Made by a program: the position numbers and the translations under genes | Part shown: piece after piece, positions 37,427-47,340 of the stretch | Position numbering within the stretch: position 1 is the first letter of the stretch | Layout of the letters: every line of letters starts with the position of its first letter | NCBI RefSeq assembly: GCF_012958305.1 | Contig: NZ_JABBYO010000012.1 | Span: 1-64,000 of the forward strand | Length of the DNA: 64,000 nucleotides | Direction of reading: 5' to 3' | From: Tautonia rosea | GTDB lineage: Bacteria; Planctomycetota; Planctomycetia; Isosphaerales; Isosphaeraceae | The notes under the pieces: model-generated | Database searches by the model: none | What the model saw: the letters and a program-made list of their open reading frames with translations, nothing else | What the model was told of the DNA's origin: nothing

Positions 37427-37580
37427 GATCGTTCTTCTCATTCTCGGGGCGGGGTGGCACGACCCGCGATCCGGCCGTCTTGAGCGTGGACACACGTTGA
37501 ATGCGGGGCAAGAAACCCTCTCTTGTCTTCGGAGACGGCGTTCTCAGGCTACTACGCTTGAAGGTCTTCCGCAACGATCC

Positions 37581-38693
37581 CTAGGGTTTGGGAGGTGGTC
37601 GGAGGACAGCGTCATCGGCGTCGGGTCGGTTGGAACGGCGGTTGAGCCAGCTCGTACGTCCCAGTTGCGAGGCATGGTTGCAATCGACGGAAAGTTTGCA
37701 AGGAGGCACCTCGGCCGATTTCAGGATCAAGCGAACATCGAAATCCAACTCCGGCCCGATATAGAGGCGGGTCAGGTCCATCAGCGCACGAGAGGCACTA
37801 CCACTTGGCAAAAACTCGCGGAACGTCTGGAGACCCATTGGCCCAAGGATGACGCCGAACTTACTCTGGTCGTCCCAGATCCTTCGTCCCACGATGGCCT
37901 CGGTGCCGAGCCCGTTGTAGGCTCCCTGGCGACCGAGACGGCTCCGCTGGTCTGGATCGAGACGGAGCCACTGACCACTGAAACTCTGGATGCGAGCCGT
38001 TACTCCGAAGTGATCTTGGAGAAGTCGTTCGAGCATGATCGCTGGTCGATGCTGTTGCGCGAACACGCCGCTATAAAACAGCAGGGCCTCGTCCTTGACT
38101 GCGAGCCGATCCTGGAGCGATGGGGAGCCCAGGCCGATGAGGTCAAACAGGTGGCGAGCAAACCGGTCGGCTCTTGCGCCTCCAGCGGTCCGAGACGCTT
38201 CCCAGAGCAGCGGAACATGATACTTCTGACGGATCCGGTAGAAGAGTGAGACGATTCGGTGATGAAAAAGGTCAAAGAACATCGCGGCCGCAGCGCGTCG
38301 CCTACGATCGGGTCCGACAAGCGCTTCGGTGTAGACCGTCGGTAGGGCTCCCAGGGGGCCGACCAGGCCGAGAAACGCGGTGGTCAGCTTAGGAGGCGTC
38401 TCCATCGCCGACCGCTCCGAAGCGACACCGATTGACTCCGCAGGATTGGCTGGTGGGTATGGGGGGCGACCGTCGATCCCCGTGATCGCGCTGGGAGGAA
38501 ACGAGAGCGAGAGATGAGCCAGGAACCGGACCGCCTCCCGGGCGGGCGGCCCGTCGTGTCCGATCGGGAGGCGGCCCGACGGTGCTCCAAGTTGCTCGAG
38601 CAATCGGACGGCTTGAAAGAAGTCAAACGGTGTGGGATCGGTGAATAGCCGATCGCTTAGAGCAGGGTCCGATCGCCGCTGCGCGGTGCCCAT
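37581..38693 (-). CDS. tssG: TssG baseplate wedge protein
   Basis: 370 residues. The ATG at 38693 is preceded by GGAAG; an in-frame TTG at 38702 is less likely. Family features are TPFDFFQAVRLLEQLG, VRFLAHLSLSFPPSAI, TAFLGLVGPLGALPTVYTE and FFDLFHHRIVSLFYR, the standard N-terminal TssG landmarks, and an LGxQAYNGLG-like segment in the C-terminal half. It overlaps the end of tssF by 37 bases, implying translational coupling of the two wedge proteins. Confidence 0.93.
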   Translation of the reverse strand: MGTAQRRSDPALSDRLFTDPTPFDFFQAVRLLEQLGAPSGRLPIGHDGPPAREAVRFLAHLSLSFPPSAITGIDGRPPYPPANPAESIGVASERSAMETPPKLTTAFLGLVGPLGALPTVYTEALVGPDRRRRAAAAMFFDLFHHRIVSLFYRIRQKYHVPLLWEASRTAGGARADRFARHLFDLIGLGSPSLQDRLAVKDEALLFYSGVFAQQHRPAIMLERLLQDHFGVTARIQSFSGQWLRLDPDQRSRLGRQGAYNGLGTEAIVGRRIWDDQSKFGVILGPMGLQTFREFLPSGSASRALMDLTRLYIGPELDFDVRLILKSAEVPPCKLSVDCNHASQLGRTSWLNRRSNRPDADDAVLRPPPKP

Positions 38694-40486
38694 CGCTTCC
38701 AAACTCCCTCTTGCTGCTTGCGCCGTGCGATCAGTCGGGTGAATGAGTTGACCGTGACATATGATCCGAAAAACCGTTCCAGCACGCAGGCCATCAGAAA
38801 CGCAGAGGCTCCGGAGTAAGCCGACTCATCGAAGGTCAATTCGACCTCGATCCCCAGGCTCACAGCCCTTCCCAGGCGGTTACCAGTCCTCCCAGCAATG
38901 CGACGGCTGGAGACTCCTATGATCCCACCGATATGCTTACGAGTTACGGCTGAATCCGCGAAGTCGTAAGCGGCCAGGAGTTCACGGAGGGCCTCGATCC
39001 CTGGCTCCGATTCGGTCAGTGAGAGGTGATTCAAGGCCAGCCCCGAGATGGCTCTCCACTGGGTGTTGCGCCCCAATGGAGGACGCAGAGTCTTGGTGGG
39101 GCGAGTCAACAACCGGACACGACCGACTGGGGCTTCGGCCTCCAGCGAGACAACATCCTGATCTCCTCCAAAGGGTAATCGGGCGGGGATGTCTCGGTTA
39201 CAGCAGGTTAGGTAGGCGGTCACCTTCTCGGTGGAGGGAGTCGTCGGGGAGAACGACGGGTCAACGAAGGTCAGTTCGACGTCGGTGCCCGCATCTCCCG
39301 ACCTGAGCGAAGGCTGTCGCCGGGAGAACCAGTATGCTTGGGGCCCTCGCTCGCGGTCGGCGTGCCGCAGGGCGTAGAACGGCCGGTAGCTGACCGAGTC
39401 GTTGAGATAGGAGCCAACACTTTCTACCCGGTCGACCGAGTAGATCTCGAAACTCAAGGGATGATTAACGTCGGGGACCAGGCGATACTCGCTCCTCAGG
39501 CGATCGAGCCGAACTGGCTCGGCAACCTTTTTGAACAGGTTGACCGCAGGGGAGCATCCCAGGCGAAAGTTCTCGGGCCGAATCGTGATATCCGTATGTG
39601 GTGGCTGATCAAGGAAGAACATCACCTCGACCGGCCCGACGAATCCGGTTCTACAGAGCCGGTCGAGTCCCGTGAGGTCGAAAAACTGAAATTTCAAGGG
39701 AAACGCGAAATACTCCTGGAGCAGCCGGTAGCCGGGGAAAGATCGCTCGGGATAGGGAACCATGCCATCAGAACATTCGAACCCAACGGGTTCGACGGCG
39801 TTGGGGCCGAGAGGGATCGTCTGCTCCTCTCCCGAAGTTGTTCGACCCCGAAGCCAGATCGCAACCAATCGATTGAAGAGCGCTTCGTAGAGCGTCGAAG
39901 GAACCGGCTCGCCACCATCGAGAAAGAACCGGAGACGATCAAATCCTTCAAGGCTTCTCCAGTCTCCGGCCGCCGCGCACCGAAGCTCAAGGCTAATCAT
40001 TGCCACCGATCCCACCGGCTTTCCTGCGATGGTGACTCGGTCTGGCAAGACCGTGGCAGACTCAACCGCAACCGGCCAGAGCCAGGCCGGATAGACGGTC
40101 TGAAACTGGCATCGCACGCCATCGAGGGGGCGAGAGACAACGCGGGAACCGCGCTCGATTTCGTATCCAGCAACGATCTTGGACGGATCCGTTGTGGGAG
40201 AGAACTGGACTATCGTCATGGAGGGGATCGGTCGCTGGTAGTGAGGGTAAAGGACTTCCAGCAGGGCGTCGGTCAGCTCCGGGTAGGTGTCGTCGATCTT
40301 TTTGCGCAAGCGAGCCGCGAGGAACGCGAACGCTTCAAGAAGGCGTTCCACATGGGGGTCCGCACATCGGCCCGCCTCCAGCATCAGGAGTTCGGCGACT
40401 TGAGGATGAGCCTGTGCGAACTCAGCCCCCATCTCACGGATGAAGGCAAGTTCACGATTGTAATAATTGAGAAAGTCGTCGTTCAT
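38657..40486 (-). CDS. tssF: TssF baseplate wedge protein
   Basis: 609 residues, starting MNDDFLNYYNRELAFIREMG, the characteristic TssF N-terminus, followed by FAQAHPQVAELL, DPHVERLLEAFAFLAARL and LTDALLEVLYPHYQRPIPSM. A TssF dimer with TssG forms the wedge around VgrG. The length is normal. A gap of 261 bases separates it from tssE upstream. Confidence 0.95.
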   Translation of the reverse strand: MNDDFLNYYNRELAFIREMGAEFAQAHPQVAELLMLEAGRCADPHVERLLEAFAFLAARLRKKIDDTYPELTDALLEVLYPHYQRPIPSMTIVQFSPTTDPSKIVAGYEIERGSRVVSRPLDGVRCQFQTVYPAWLWPVAVESATVLPDRVTIAGKPVGSVAMISLELRCAAAGDWRSLEGFDRLRFFLDGGEPVPSTLYEALFNRLVAIWLRGRTTSGEEQTIPLGPNAVEPVGFECSDGMVPYPERSFPGYRLLQEYFAFPLKFQFFDLTGLDRLCRTGFVGPVEVMFFLDQPPHTDITIRPENFRLGCSPAVNLFKKVAEPVRLDRLRSEYRLVPDVNHPLSFEIYSVDRVESVGSYLNDSVSYRPFYALRHADRERGPQAYWFSRRQPSLRSGDAGTDVELTFVDPSFSPTTPSTEKVTAYLTCCNRDIPARLPFGGDQDVVSLEAEAPVGRVRLLTRPTKTLRPPLGRNTQWRAISGLALNHLSLTESEPGIEALRELLAAYDFADSAVTRKHIGGIIGVSSRRIAGRTGNRLGRAVSLGIEVELTFDESAYSGASAFLMACVLERFFGSYVTVNSFTRLIARRKQQEGVWKRWAPRSGDRTLL

Positions 40487-40747
40487 GGCAGCCCATGATC
40501 AATCCTTCGCCAAGGGAAGAACGAAAGTGGGGCGGTCTTCGTTCGAGAACAAGGCACGACGTCAAATTGTGGTCCAATGGCCCCAGAGGTCGAGCCGGCC
40601 AGGAATCGAACCGCCTGGATCGATTGAACCTGAACGAGGACAGATGGGAAAACGACTGGGCTATTAATTTAATGAAAACCTAGGTTATTCGCAAATTCGA
40701 TAATAACGCTCGTCTTTCTCAAGAAGGAGATCGAGGCTGAATGCAAG

Positions 40748-41398
40748 TTATGTGTCCTCACCGTTGACAATGAATGCTTTGTTGCCGAGCTGAAGAACCG
40801 TGTCGAAAATAACGGGTTCGGGAGCAGGGTCGACGCGAAGAATGGCTTCAATGCGATAGTGTAAAGAGCCGAGCGTATTGTCTTGCTTTTGTGGCTCGAA
40901 GATCACTCGGACGTTGGAGAGTCTCGGCTCGAAATCGCGAATCACGGATTCGAGCAATTGGGTCAGGCGTTTGCGGGCGTCTGTGTCGCCCGGGCTTACT
41001 GACGTGATGTCAGGTAGTCCATAGGTCATTAACGATTGTGAGAGATGGCTCATGCCGGCTGGGGGATCGCCTGGAGTCCGACGTGAATTGAGAAGCCATT
41101 CTAAATCGCGGCGCACCTCATTTTTGATGCGTTCGATTTCGCTGGAAACAGTGACACCAACGTCGCTCCCACGGATCAGGTCCGGATTGGTCAAACGATC
41201 CCAGAGCGAGTGTTGAAATCGAGGATTGGAATCGCGACCAGCCATCAGAAGACCTTCAATCCGGTCCAGAGGTTCGAGGGGACGGGCCCAATCTCGGGAG
41301 AGTTCGCCAGCAATGGCAGTCAATGCCAAAGAGGATTGTGACGACCCATCATCATGAGGATCGGCTTCCCTGGGAAGACAAGGGAAGTCGATCCTCAA
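40748..41398 (-). CDS. tssE: TssE (gp25-like) baseplate protein
   Basis: 216 residues. The gp25/TssE core is clear: RRDLEWLLNSRR, HLSQSLMTYGLPDI, and LLESVIRDFEPRLSNVRVIF, ending in a gp25-like strand pair. The N-terminus is uncertain: the only upstream start is a TTG at 41398 without a good ribosome site, and the first 35 residues have no family resemblance. TssE nucleates sheath polymerisation on the baseplate. Confidence 0.88.
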   Translation of the reverse strand: MRIDFPCLPREADPHDDGSSQSSLALTAIAGELSRDWARPLEPLDRIEGLLMAGRDSNPRFQHSLWDRLTNPDLIRGSDVGVTVSSEIERIKNEVRRDLEWLLNSRRTPGDPPAGMSHLSQSLMTYGLPDITSVSPGDTDARKRLTQLLESVIRDFEPRLSNVRVIFEPQKQDNTLGSLHYRIEAILRVDPAPEPVIFDTVLQLGNKAFIVNGEDT

Positions 41399-41435
41399 TC
41401 GCCAAGGCTCGGTCGAACCGAATCGGTCAACCGGA

Positions 41436-41921
41436 TCAGACCTTCTTGCTGGCCTTCAGATCATATCCGGCCTTAACGGCACCTCCGAGAGAGCCATCAG
41501 GCTTCTGTTCCTTGTACTCGTACTCGATTTTTGAAAAATTCAGGCTGATTTGATCCACCGGGATGACATCACCACTGCTCCCTCCCGTCTGATAGCTGGA
41601 GACGAGCAGGTCGGAGAACTTGATTTTCAAGTATTCCTGGGGTGTTTCACCTGCCTTGCGGCAGACCAATGTAGCTTCTTTGATGTGCTTGCCGGTTGCG
41701 CATGCTTCCATGAGCTTCGGTGACGCTTTGTTGAGTTGCATGACGAAGTGGAAATCCTGCATGCTCACCTTGCCGGCGCCCATCCCGGCGCCGTGGGAGG
41801 CATCGCCGCTATTGGTTTCGCCCCAACTCCAGGACTGGACCTCAATCTCGTTTTTGTGCTTGTCGTCCTGGCTCTCGCCGTCAATGCCGTCGATCTTCAA
41901 GAAATAGTCTACGGCGGCCAT
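41436..41921 (-). CDS. hcp: Hcp (TssD) inner-tube protein
   Basis: 161 residues, starting MAAVDYFLKIDGIDGES after GGGGAGAATCCCG. The alternating strand pattern and the segments IEVQSWSWGETN, VSMQDFHFVMQLNKASPKLMEACATG and SLNFSKIEYEYKEQ are typical of Hcp. The hexamers stack into the T6SS tube, and the protein is usually the most abundant secreted component. It is flanked by tssE (37 bases downstream) and tssC (about 200 bases upstream). Confidence 0.96.
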   Translation of the reverse strand: MAAVDYFLKIDGIDGESQDDKHKNEIEVQSWSWGETNSGDASHGAGMGAGKVSMQDFHFVMQLNKASPKLMEACATGKHIKEATLVCRKAGETPQEYLKIKFSDLLVSSYQTGGSSGDVIPVDQISLNFSKIEYEYKEQKPDGSLGGAVKAGYDLKASKKV

Positions 41922-42117
41922 CGGGATTCTCCCCAGGGACTACGGCCCACTTTGAGGGGCCTTGGATGAAAGTGGAACGGACTGGACGAATCAAATCGTC
42001 CACGGTCCGGGTGACTTGGAAGACCTTCTACCCGAGTCGAGAAGGCCAAATCGATTCGATCACGCATTGGAGATCGATCGATCCAGCCTTTGTTCATCTG
42101 GTGTGACCGGCGAATCG

Positions 42118-43632
42118 TCAGGACTTCGCACGGGCGGGTAATTCGGAGACCAGCCGCAAGGAGGCAGTCAACTCGTCGAGTTGATAGTGTGGTCTCATGT
42201 AGGCGATGGCCCGATAGCAGCCGGGGCGTCGTGGGTCGTCCTCAACGTCGATGCGGGCCGCTCGAAGTGGATAAAGCCGCTTGGTGTCATCCGAGGCAAA
42301 ATCGTCCTCGGTCACATAATTCATGATCCAGTCATTGAGCCAGCGTTCGCATCCGGCTCGTTCCATGTACGAGCCGATCTTGTCTCGAGCAATGGACTTG
42401 AGATAGTGCGCGAACCGGCTCGTCATCAAGATGTATGGCAACTGGGTCGAGAGTCTTGCATTTGCGGTTGCTGTGTCACCATCAGTCCCCTGGTACTCGG
42501 TCGCCTTCTGACAGGATTGGGCCGAAAAGAAGGCGGCAAAGTCGGTGTTCTTGCAGTGGGTCAGTGCAATAAACCCGAGGTCGGCCAGTTCTTTTTCTCT
42601 GCGCTCAGAAATGAGGACTTCCGCCGGGCACTTGGCCGCGATCTCGCCGTCGTCGGTCAAGAAGGTGTGTACGGGAAGATCGCGAACGAGTCCACCGTTC
42701 TCAACGCCTCGAATGGAGGCACACCAGCCAAAGCGGGCGAAGGCATCGGTCAACCGAGCTCCCATGGCGTAGGCGGCATTCCCCCAGAGGTATTTCTCGT
42801 GCTCCTTCCCATCGACGCTCTCCCGAAACTGAAATGCATCAACCGGTTTGGTTTCGGGACCATAAGGGAGCCGGAGGAGGATGTGAGGCAGACAGAGTCC
42901 GACGTACCGAGCGTCTTCCGACTGGCGGAAGGCATTCCACTTGTCGTAGTCCCTGGTCCGGAAAATTTCGGCAAGGTCTCGGAATTCGGGGAGTTCCGTG
43001 AATGATTCGAGCCCAAACATATCCGCACCTGCGGCGGCGATAAACGGTGCGTGTGCCGAGGCCGCGATGTTGGATATCCGCTTAAGTAAGGCGAGGTCTT
43101 GCGGATGCTTGCCAAACTGATAGTCACCAATCAAAGCACCGTATGGGGTGCCGCCGAATTGATCATATTCGGACGTGTAAACGGCCTTGAACAAGGCGCT
43201 CTGGTCGAACTCGCTTGCGCGTTCCATGTCGCGCAACAAATCCTTCTTGCTCGCGTTGAGCACCCGAATTTGGAGCATTGTTCCGGTTTCGGACTCTTGC
43301 ACCAGATAGTTCAGGCCGCGCCACGATGCTTCCAGTTTTTGGAAGTCTTCGTGGTGCATGATGGCGTTGAGCTGATCACTCAGGAGTTCATCGAGTTCAG
43401 CAATGCGGGCATTGATCATTGCCTCGGTGTTGGCCGAGACTTTCATCTGACCGCTCATGACGTCTTCGACGAACTGGCCGATCAGATCGCTCTGATAGGT
43501 TCGATCTTCCTCGCTCTTGGCCCGGCTGACCTCAAGAATCTGATCTAGAAGGCTTGGCTCGGCTGAGGATTGGGTCGTCGTCTCGGGTTCGGCAACGGGC
43601 TGGCCCTGGGGTTCGTTGGCTTCGGTGCTCAT
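42118..43632 (-). CDS. tssC: TssC large sheath subunit
   Basis: 504 residues from ATG 43632 (GGGAGG upstream); an in-frame extension from 43710 is unlikely. It has the typical TssC elements: AMINARIAELDELLSDQLNAI, FQKLEASWRGLNYLVQESE, GTPYGALIGDYQFGKHPQD, FRQSEDARYVGLCLPHILLRLPYG and YILMTSRFAHYLKSIARDKIG. With TssB it forms the contractile sheath. It lies 16 bases after tssB. Confidence 0.96.
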   Translation of the reverse strand: MSTEANEPQGQPVAEPETTTQSSAEPSLLDQILEVSRAKSEEDRTYQSDLIGQFVEDVMSGQMKVSANTEAMINARIAELDELLSDQLNAIMHHEDFQKLEASWRGLNYLVQESETGTMLQIRVLNASKKDLLRDMERASEFDQSALFKAVYTSEYDQFGGTPYGALIGDYQFGKHPQDLALLKRISNIAASAHAPFIAAAGADMFGLESFTELPEFRDLAEIFRTRDYDKWNAFRQSEDARYVGLCLPHILLRLPYGPETKPVDAFQFRESVDGKEHEKYLWGNAAYAMGARLTDAFARFGWCASIRGVENGGLVRDLPVHTFLTDDGEIAAKCPAEVLISERREKELADLGFIALTHCKNTDFAAFFSAQSCQKATEYQGTDGDTATANARLSTQLPYILMTSRFAHYLKSIARDKIGSYMERAGCERWLNDWIMNYVTEDDFASDDTKRLYPLRAARIDVEDDPRRPGCYRAIAYMRPHYQLDELTASLRLVSELPARAKS

Positions 43633-43648
43633 GATGGGGCCTCCCAAG

Positions 43649-44188
43649 TTATTCGCCTGTGTCCGACGATCCGGACTCGTTCTGATCTCGATGCCCCGTC
43701 TCTTCCCCAAGCCGCTTCAGGCGATCGGTATCTTTGATAATATCTTGAAGCAAGCCGTCAAGTCGATCGTTCGACGTGATTTTTGTTTTCAGATCCGCCA
43801 GGCGCTGGCGGGCTTCCAGAAGTTTGCGTAACGGTTCAACTTGGCGAACAACCTGCTCGGGCTCGAAGTCGTCGATCGACTTGAACTTGAGCTCGACTCC
43901 GAGACGGGTGCCATCTTTTTGCAACTGGTTGTCAACCTTCATCGCCAGTCGCGGTTTCATTCCCGCCATGATCCGGTTGAAATTGTCGCGATTAATCTCG
44001 ACAAATTTTCGTTCCTTCATCGAAGGAAGCGGTTCTTCTGGATGCCCCGATAGGTCCGCAAGGACGCCGAGTAAAAATGGTAGCTCAACCTTTTTTTGCG
44101 CGTCGCCGACTTGAACGTCATAGGTGATCTGGACGCGAGGGGGACGAACGCGGTCGAGCTTGTGCTGGAGGCTCTCATCGCCAGGCAT
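43649..44188 (-). CDS. tssB: TssB small sheath subunit
   Basis: 179 residues. ATG 44188 with GAGGAAC upstream; an in-frame TTG at 44203 overlaps the ribosome site. Family features are VQITYDVQVGDAQKKVELPFLLGVLADLSG, RKFVEINRDNFNRIMAGMKP and LGVELKFKSIDDFEPEQV. It starts the minus-strand T6SS run and is divergent from clpV. Confidence 0.96.
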   Translation of the reverse strand: MPGDESLQHKLDRVRPPRVQITYDVQVGDAQKKVELPFLLGVLADLSGHPEEPLPSMKERKFVEINRDNFNRIMAGMKPRLAMKVDNQLQKDGTRLGVELKFKSIDDFEPEQVVRQVEPLRKLLEARQRLADLKTKITSNDRLDGLLQDIIKDTDRLKRLGEETGHRDQNESGSSDTGE

Positions 44189-44538
44189 TAACGTGTTCCT
44201 CAATGTTGAGGTTGGTTATGTGGGCTTTATGCACCCTTGAATAGGCCAGCCAGCCAACATGTCAAAATGGCCTTTTCAAGCCTTACAGGACATGCAGCTT
44301 GAATCTAAACCTCTGTGCGAGCGTCTTGCAACATGTCTCCAGAGAAATTCTTCGTCTCGAGTCGGAGATCCTTGACGACGGCCGGAATCGATTTACTCAA
44401 TTTTTCTCACCAGAGGGACAAAGATTTCGGGCATTCTCGATGGGGATGTGTCGAACTTCTTGGGTTTCGGACACCTGATGGTCTTGCTTGTGTCTGAGCT
44501 CAACGCGATGTTACTCAATTCACAAAGGAGATAGGACG
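44189..44538. promoter_or_regulatory. Divergent promoter region between tssB and clpV
   Basis: About 350 bases with no gene. It separates the two arms of the T6SS core and must hold their promoters. I could not identify a confident sigma-54 or sigma-70 element by eye. A short GC-rich inverted stretch near 44240-44265 is too imperfect to call. Confidence 0.45.
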
Positions 44539-47232
44539 ATGGCGATTCAGGTTGGGACCTTGGTGAAGAAACTCAACCCAACATGCCTGGATGCGCTTCA
44601 GGCCGCCGCGGGACTCTGCTTGTCTCGCACGAATTATAGTGTCGAAATCGAACACTGGTTGCTCAAGCTTTCTGAGTCTGTCGATTCGGATCTTCAACGA
44701 ATCTTCCGACACTTCAACATCGATTTGAGCCAGCTTCAGCACGACCTGATCTCGGCCATCGACCGCCTCAAGACCGGAAATTCAAGAACGCCAACGCTAG
44801 CTCCTCAGATTGAGGACGTGATCAAGGAGGCGTGGCTCCTCGCTTCTGTCCAGTATGGTCTCGGACAAATTCGATCGGGAGTCGTTTTGTTGGCCTTGCT
44901 CAGCAACGATCAGCTACGACGGCTGACACGGGAAATGTCCTCGACCTTGACCGAGCTTTCGCCTGATCGCCTCGAGGCCGAGTTGCTTGATGTCGCAGCC
45001 GGATCGGTCGAGGACGTTGGACCGGCCTCGGCGTCGACGGCCGCACCTTCCGCTGGCCGAATAGAGACGGGAACGCCGGCAGGAGCTGGTGCTGGTCGAG
45101 CGCTTGACCAGTACACCGTCGACCTGACAGCCCGAGTCGAGGCTGGTGAGATCGATCCGGTCATCGGTCGTGATGAAGAAATTCGCCAAATGGTGGACAT
45201 CTTGATTCGACGGCGACAGAACAACCCGATTTTGACAGGCGAGGCGGGCGTAGGGAAAACGGCCGTGGTCGAGGGCTTTGCTCGGCGTGTCGTGGCGGGT
45301 GATGTGCCTGAAGTGCTCCGGAATATTCGCATTCACGTCCTCGATCTCGGTTTACTCCAAGCCGGAGCCGGGGTGCGGGGCGAGTTTGAGAACCGGCTCA
45401 AACAGGTGATTTCTGAGGTCAAGAGCTCACCCGTCCCAATCGTTCTGTTTATTGACGAGGCCCACACCATCATCGGCGCAGGGGGGCAGGCCGGGCAGGG
45501 AGACGCCGCCAACCTTCTCAAGCCGGCCCTGGCTCGGGGAGAGTTGCGGACGATCGCCGCAACCACCTGGGCTGAGTACAAAAAATATTTTGAGAAGGAC
45601 GCGGCCCTCGCCCGTCGTTTCCAGGTTGTGAAGGTTGAGGAGCCTGATGAGCCCAGAGCGGTCACAATGATGCGAGGCATCAGCGAGATGCTGGAGCGGC
45701 ATCATCGGGTTCGGATCCTCGACGAGGCGATCCACGCCTCTGTCACCTTGTCGGCCAGATATCTCAGTGGTCGACAGCTTCCAGACAAATCGGTGAGCTT
45801 GCTCGATACGGCGTGTGCTCGCGTCGCCATCGGCCAGGCGGCGACTCCTGCTGAGGTTGAGGATGCCCGCCGTCGGATCGAGGCGTTGAACATCGAACTC
45901 GGCATCCTCCGACGCGACGAGGCTGCTGGCTCTCCCCATAGCGAACTTATCGCGGCTCGATCCGCAGAATTCGTCGAAGCCGAGACCCGCCTGGCCGAAC
46001 TCGAGGCTCGATGGGCGGTCGAACGCGAGCGAGTCACGGAAATCCGCGAATTGCTCGAATCGATTGAACAGGCCAGGCTTGCTTCCGATTCCGAACAGAA
46101 CGGGGAACCTCGTCCTGAGTCCAGCACCCCTCTCCCCGATCTTGAGATACTCCGCGCCGAGCTCGTTGCCAAGACCACCGATCTTCGGGCTCTTCAGCGT
46201 GAGTCTCCCTTGATGCAAGTGTGTGTCGATTCCGAGACCATTGCTCAGGTGATTGCTGGCTGGACCGGAATCCCGGCAGGTCGCATGATGGCTGACGAGA
46301 TTCAAACGGTACTGAATCTTCATGAAATGCTTGGCCAGCGCGTTGTCGGTCAGGGGCATGCCCTTGAGGCGATCAGTCAGCGTATTCGTACGGCTCGCGC
46401 CAACTTGACCGATCCTCGCCGACCGATCGGCGTCTTCCTCCTGGTTGGCCCCAGCGGTGTCGGTAAGACCGAGACGGCTCTCGCGCTGGCCGAGGCACTC
46501 TATGGGGGAGAACGAAACCTGATTTCGATTAATATGTCCGAGTATCAGGAAGCCCATACGGTTTCGGGCCTGAAGGGTTCTCCTCCCGGCTACGTCGGTT
46601 ACGGAGAGGGGGGTGTCTTGACCGAGGCAGTGCGCCGACGACCCTATAGTGTCCTCCTGCTCGACGAGGTTGAAAAAGCACACCCAGATGTGATGGAACT
46701 GTTCTTTCAGGTTTTTGACAAGGGCGTTCTCGAAGACGCAGAAGGACGCGAAATTGACTTCAAGAACACGGTGATCTTGCTGACTTCCAACGTGGGGACA
46801 GACACCATCATGCGGGTTTCTCCGGCTGGCCAGGCCACTCCTTCACCCGAAGAATTGAATGAGGCCCTGCGGCCCGATTTGCTGAACGCTTTCCCCGCAG
46901 CGTTGCTTGGACGAATGATCGTTGTACCTTATTATCCGGTTCGTGACGACGTATTACGCCAGATCACCCGGATGCAACTCGACCGGATTGTTCGTCGGAT
47001 GGCAGAGAACCATGGGGCAAGCCTGGTGTATGATGATGCCCTCATCGATACGATTGTCGCTCGATGCACTGAGGTCGAGAGCGGTGCCCGAAATGTCGAC
47101 CATATCTTGACTCGCAGTTTGTTACCGGAGCTTTCTCGGGCGTTGCTGGCCCGCATGGCCGAAGGCGACGCCATCCGGTCGGCTCGCGTCAGCGTGGACG
47201 AATCGGGTGCGTTCACGTATGAGATTGAGTAA
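44539..47232 (+). CDS. clpV: ClpV (TssH) sheath-disassembly AAA+ ATPase
   Basis: 897 residues. ATG 44539 follows GGAGATAGGACG. The N-terminal domain is of ClpV type (LVKKLNPTCLDALQAAAGLCL, YSVEIEHWLLKL). The first AAA+ module has GEAGVGKTAVVEGFA (Walker A), IVLFIDEAHTIIGAGG (Walker B) and an insertion coiled coil from about 400-520. The second module has GPSGVGKTETALALAEALYG and VLLLDEVEKAHPDVM. The N-terminus and T6SS location distinguish it from ClpB. It recycles the contracted TssB/TssC sheath. Confidence 0.96.
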   Translation: MAIQVGTLVKKLNPTCLDALQAAAGLCLSRTNYSVEIEHWLLKLSESVDSDLQRIFRHFNIDLSQLQHDLISAIDRLKTGNSRTPTLAPQIEDVIKEAWLLASVQYGLGQIRSGVVLLALLSNDQLRRLTREMSSTLTELSPDRLEAELLDVAAGSVEDVGPASASTAAPSAGRIETGTPAGAGAGRALDQYTVDLTARVEAGEIDPVIGRDEEIRQMVDILIRRRQNNPILTGEAGVGKTAVVEGFARRVVAGDVPEVLRNIRIHVLDLGLLQAGAGVRGEFENRLKQVISEVKSSPVPIVLFIDEAHTIIGAGGQAGQGDAANLLKPALARGELRTIAATTWAEYKKYFEKDAALARRFQVVKVEEPDEPRAVTMMRGISEMLERHHRVRILDEAIHASVTLSARYLSGRQLPDKSVSLLDTACARVAIGQAATPAEVEDARRRIEALNIELGILRRDEAAGSPHSELIAARSAEFVEAETRLAELEARWAVERERVTEIRELLESIEQARLASDSEQNGEPRPESSTPLPDLEILRAELVAKTTDLRALQRESPLMQVCVDSETIAQVIAGWTGIPAGRMMADEIQTVLNLHEMLGQRVVGQGHALEAISQRIRTARANLTDPRRPIGVFLLVGPSGVGKTETALALAEALYGGERNLISINMSEYQEAHTVSGLKGSPPGYVGYGEGGVLTEAVRRRPYSVLLLDEVEKAHPDVMELFFQVFDKGVLEDAEGREIDFKNTVILLTSNVGTDTIMRVSPAGQATPSPEELNEALRPDLLNAFPAALLGRMIVVPYYPVRDDVLRQITRMQLDRIVRRMAENHGASLVYDDALIDTIVARCTEVESGARNVDHILTRSLLPELSRALLARMAEGDAIRSARVSVDESGAFTYEIE

Positions 47233-47271
47233 CGATGATTGAGTCTTTGGTTGGTTCCTGGGAAGATTTTT

Positions 47272-47297
47272 CGATCGGGGCCTTGCGGTCCCGATCG
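47272..47297. other. Perfect hairpin between clpV and tssA
   Basis: An 8-base stem (CGATCGGG / CCCGATCG) with a ten-base loop, preceded by a T-run on the plus strand and not followed by one. It could attenuate tssA relative to clpV or stabilise the clpV transcript end; it does not look like a standard intrinsic terminator. Confidence 0.4.
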
Positions 47298-47340
47298 TCC
47301 GATCTGTCTCTGAAGTAGACCGCTCTGGTCAGGATCGCTC

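Noticed and set aside
37455-37470. TGGCAC...GC resembling a sigma-54 promoter
   Set aside because: It faces away from tssK and lacks the full TTGC element at the right spacing.
45427-46683. 418-codon minus-strand frame inside clpV
   Set aside because: The frame opposes a clear ClpV gene and its translation shows no family resemblance.
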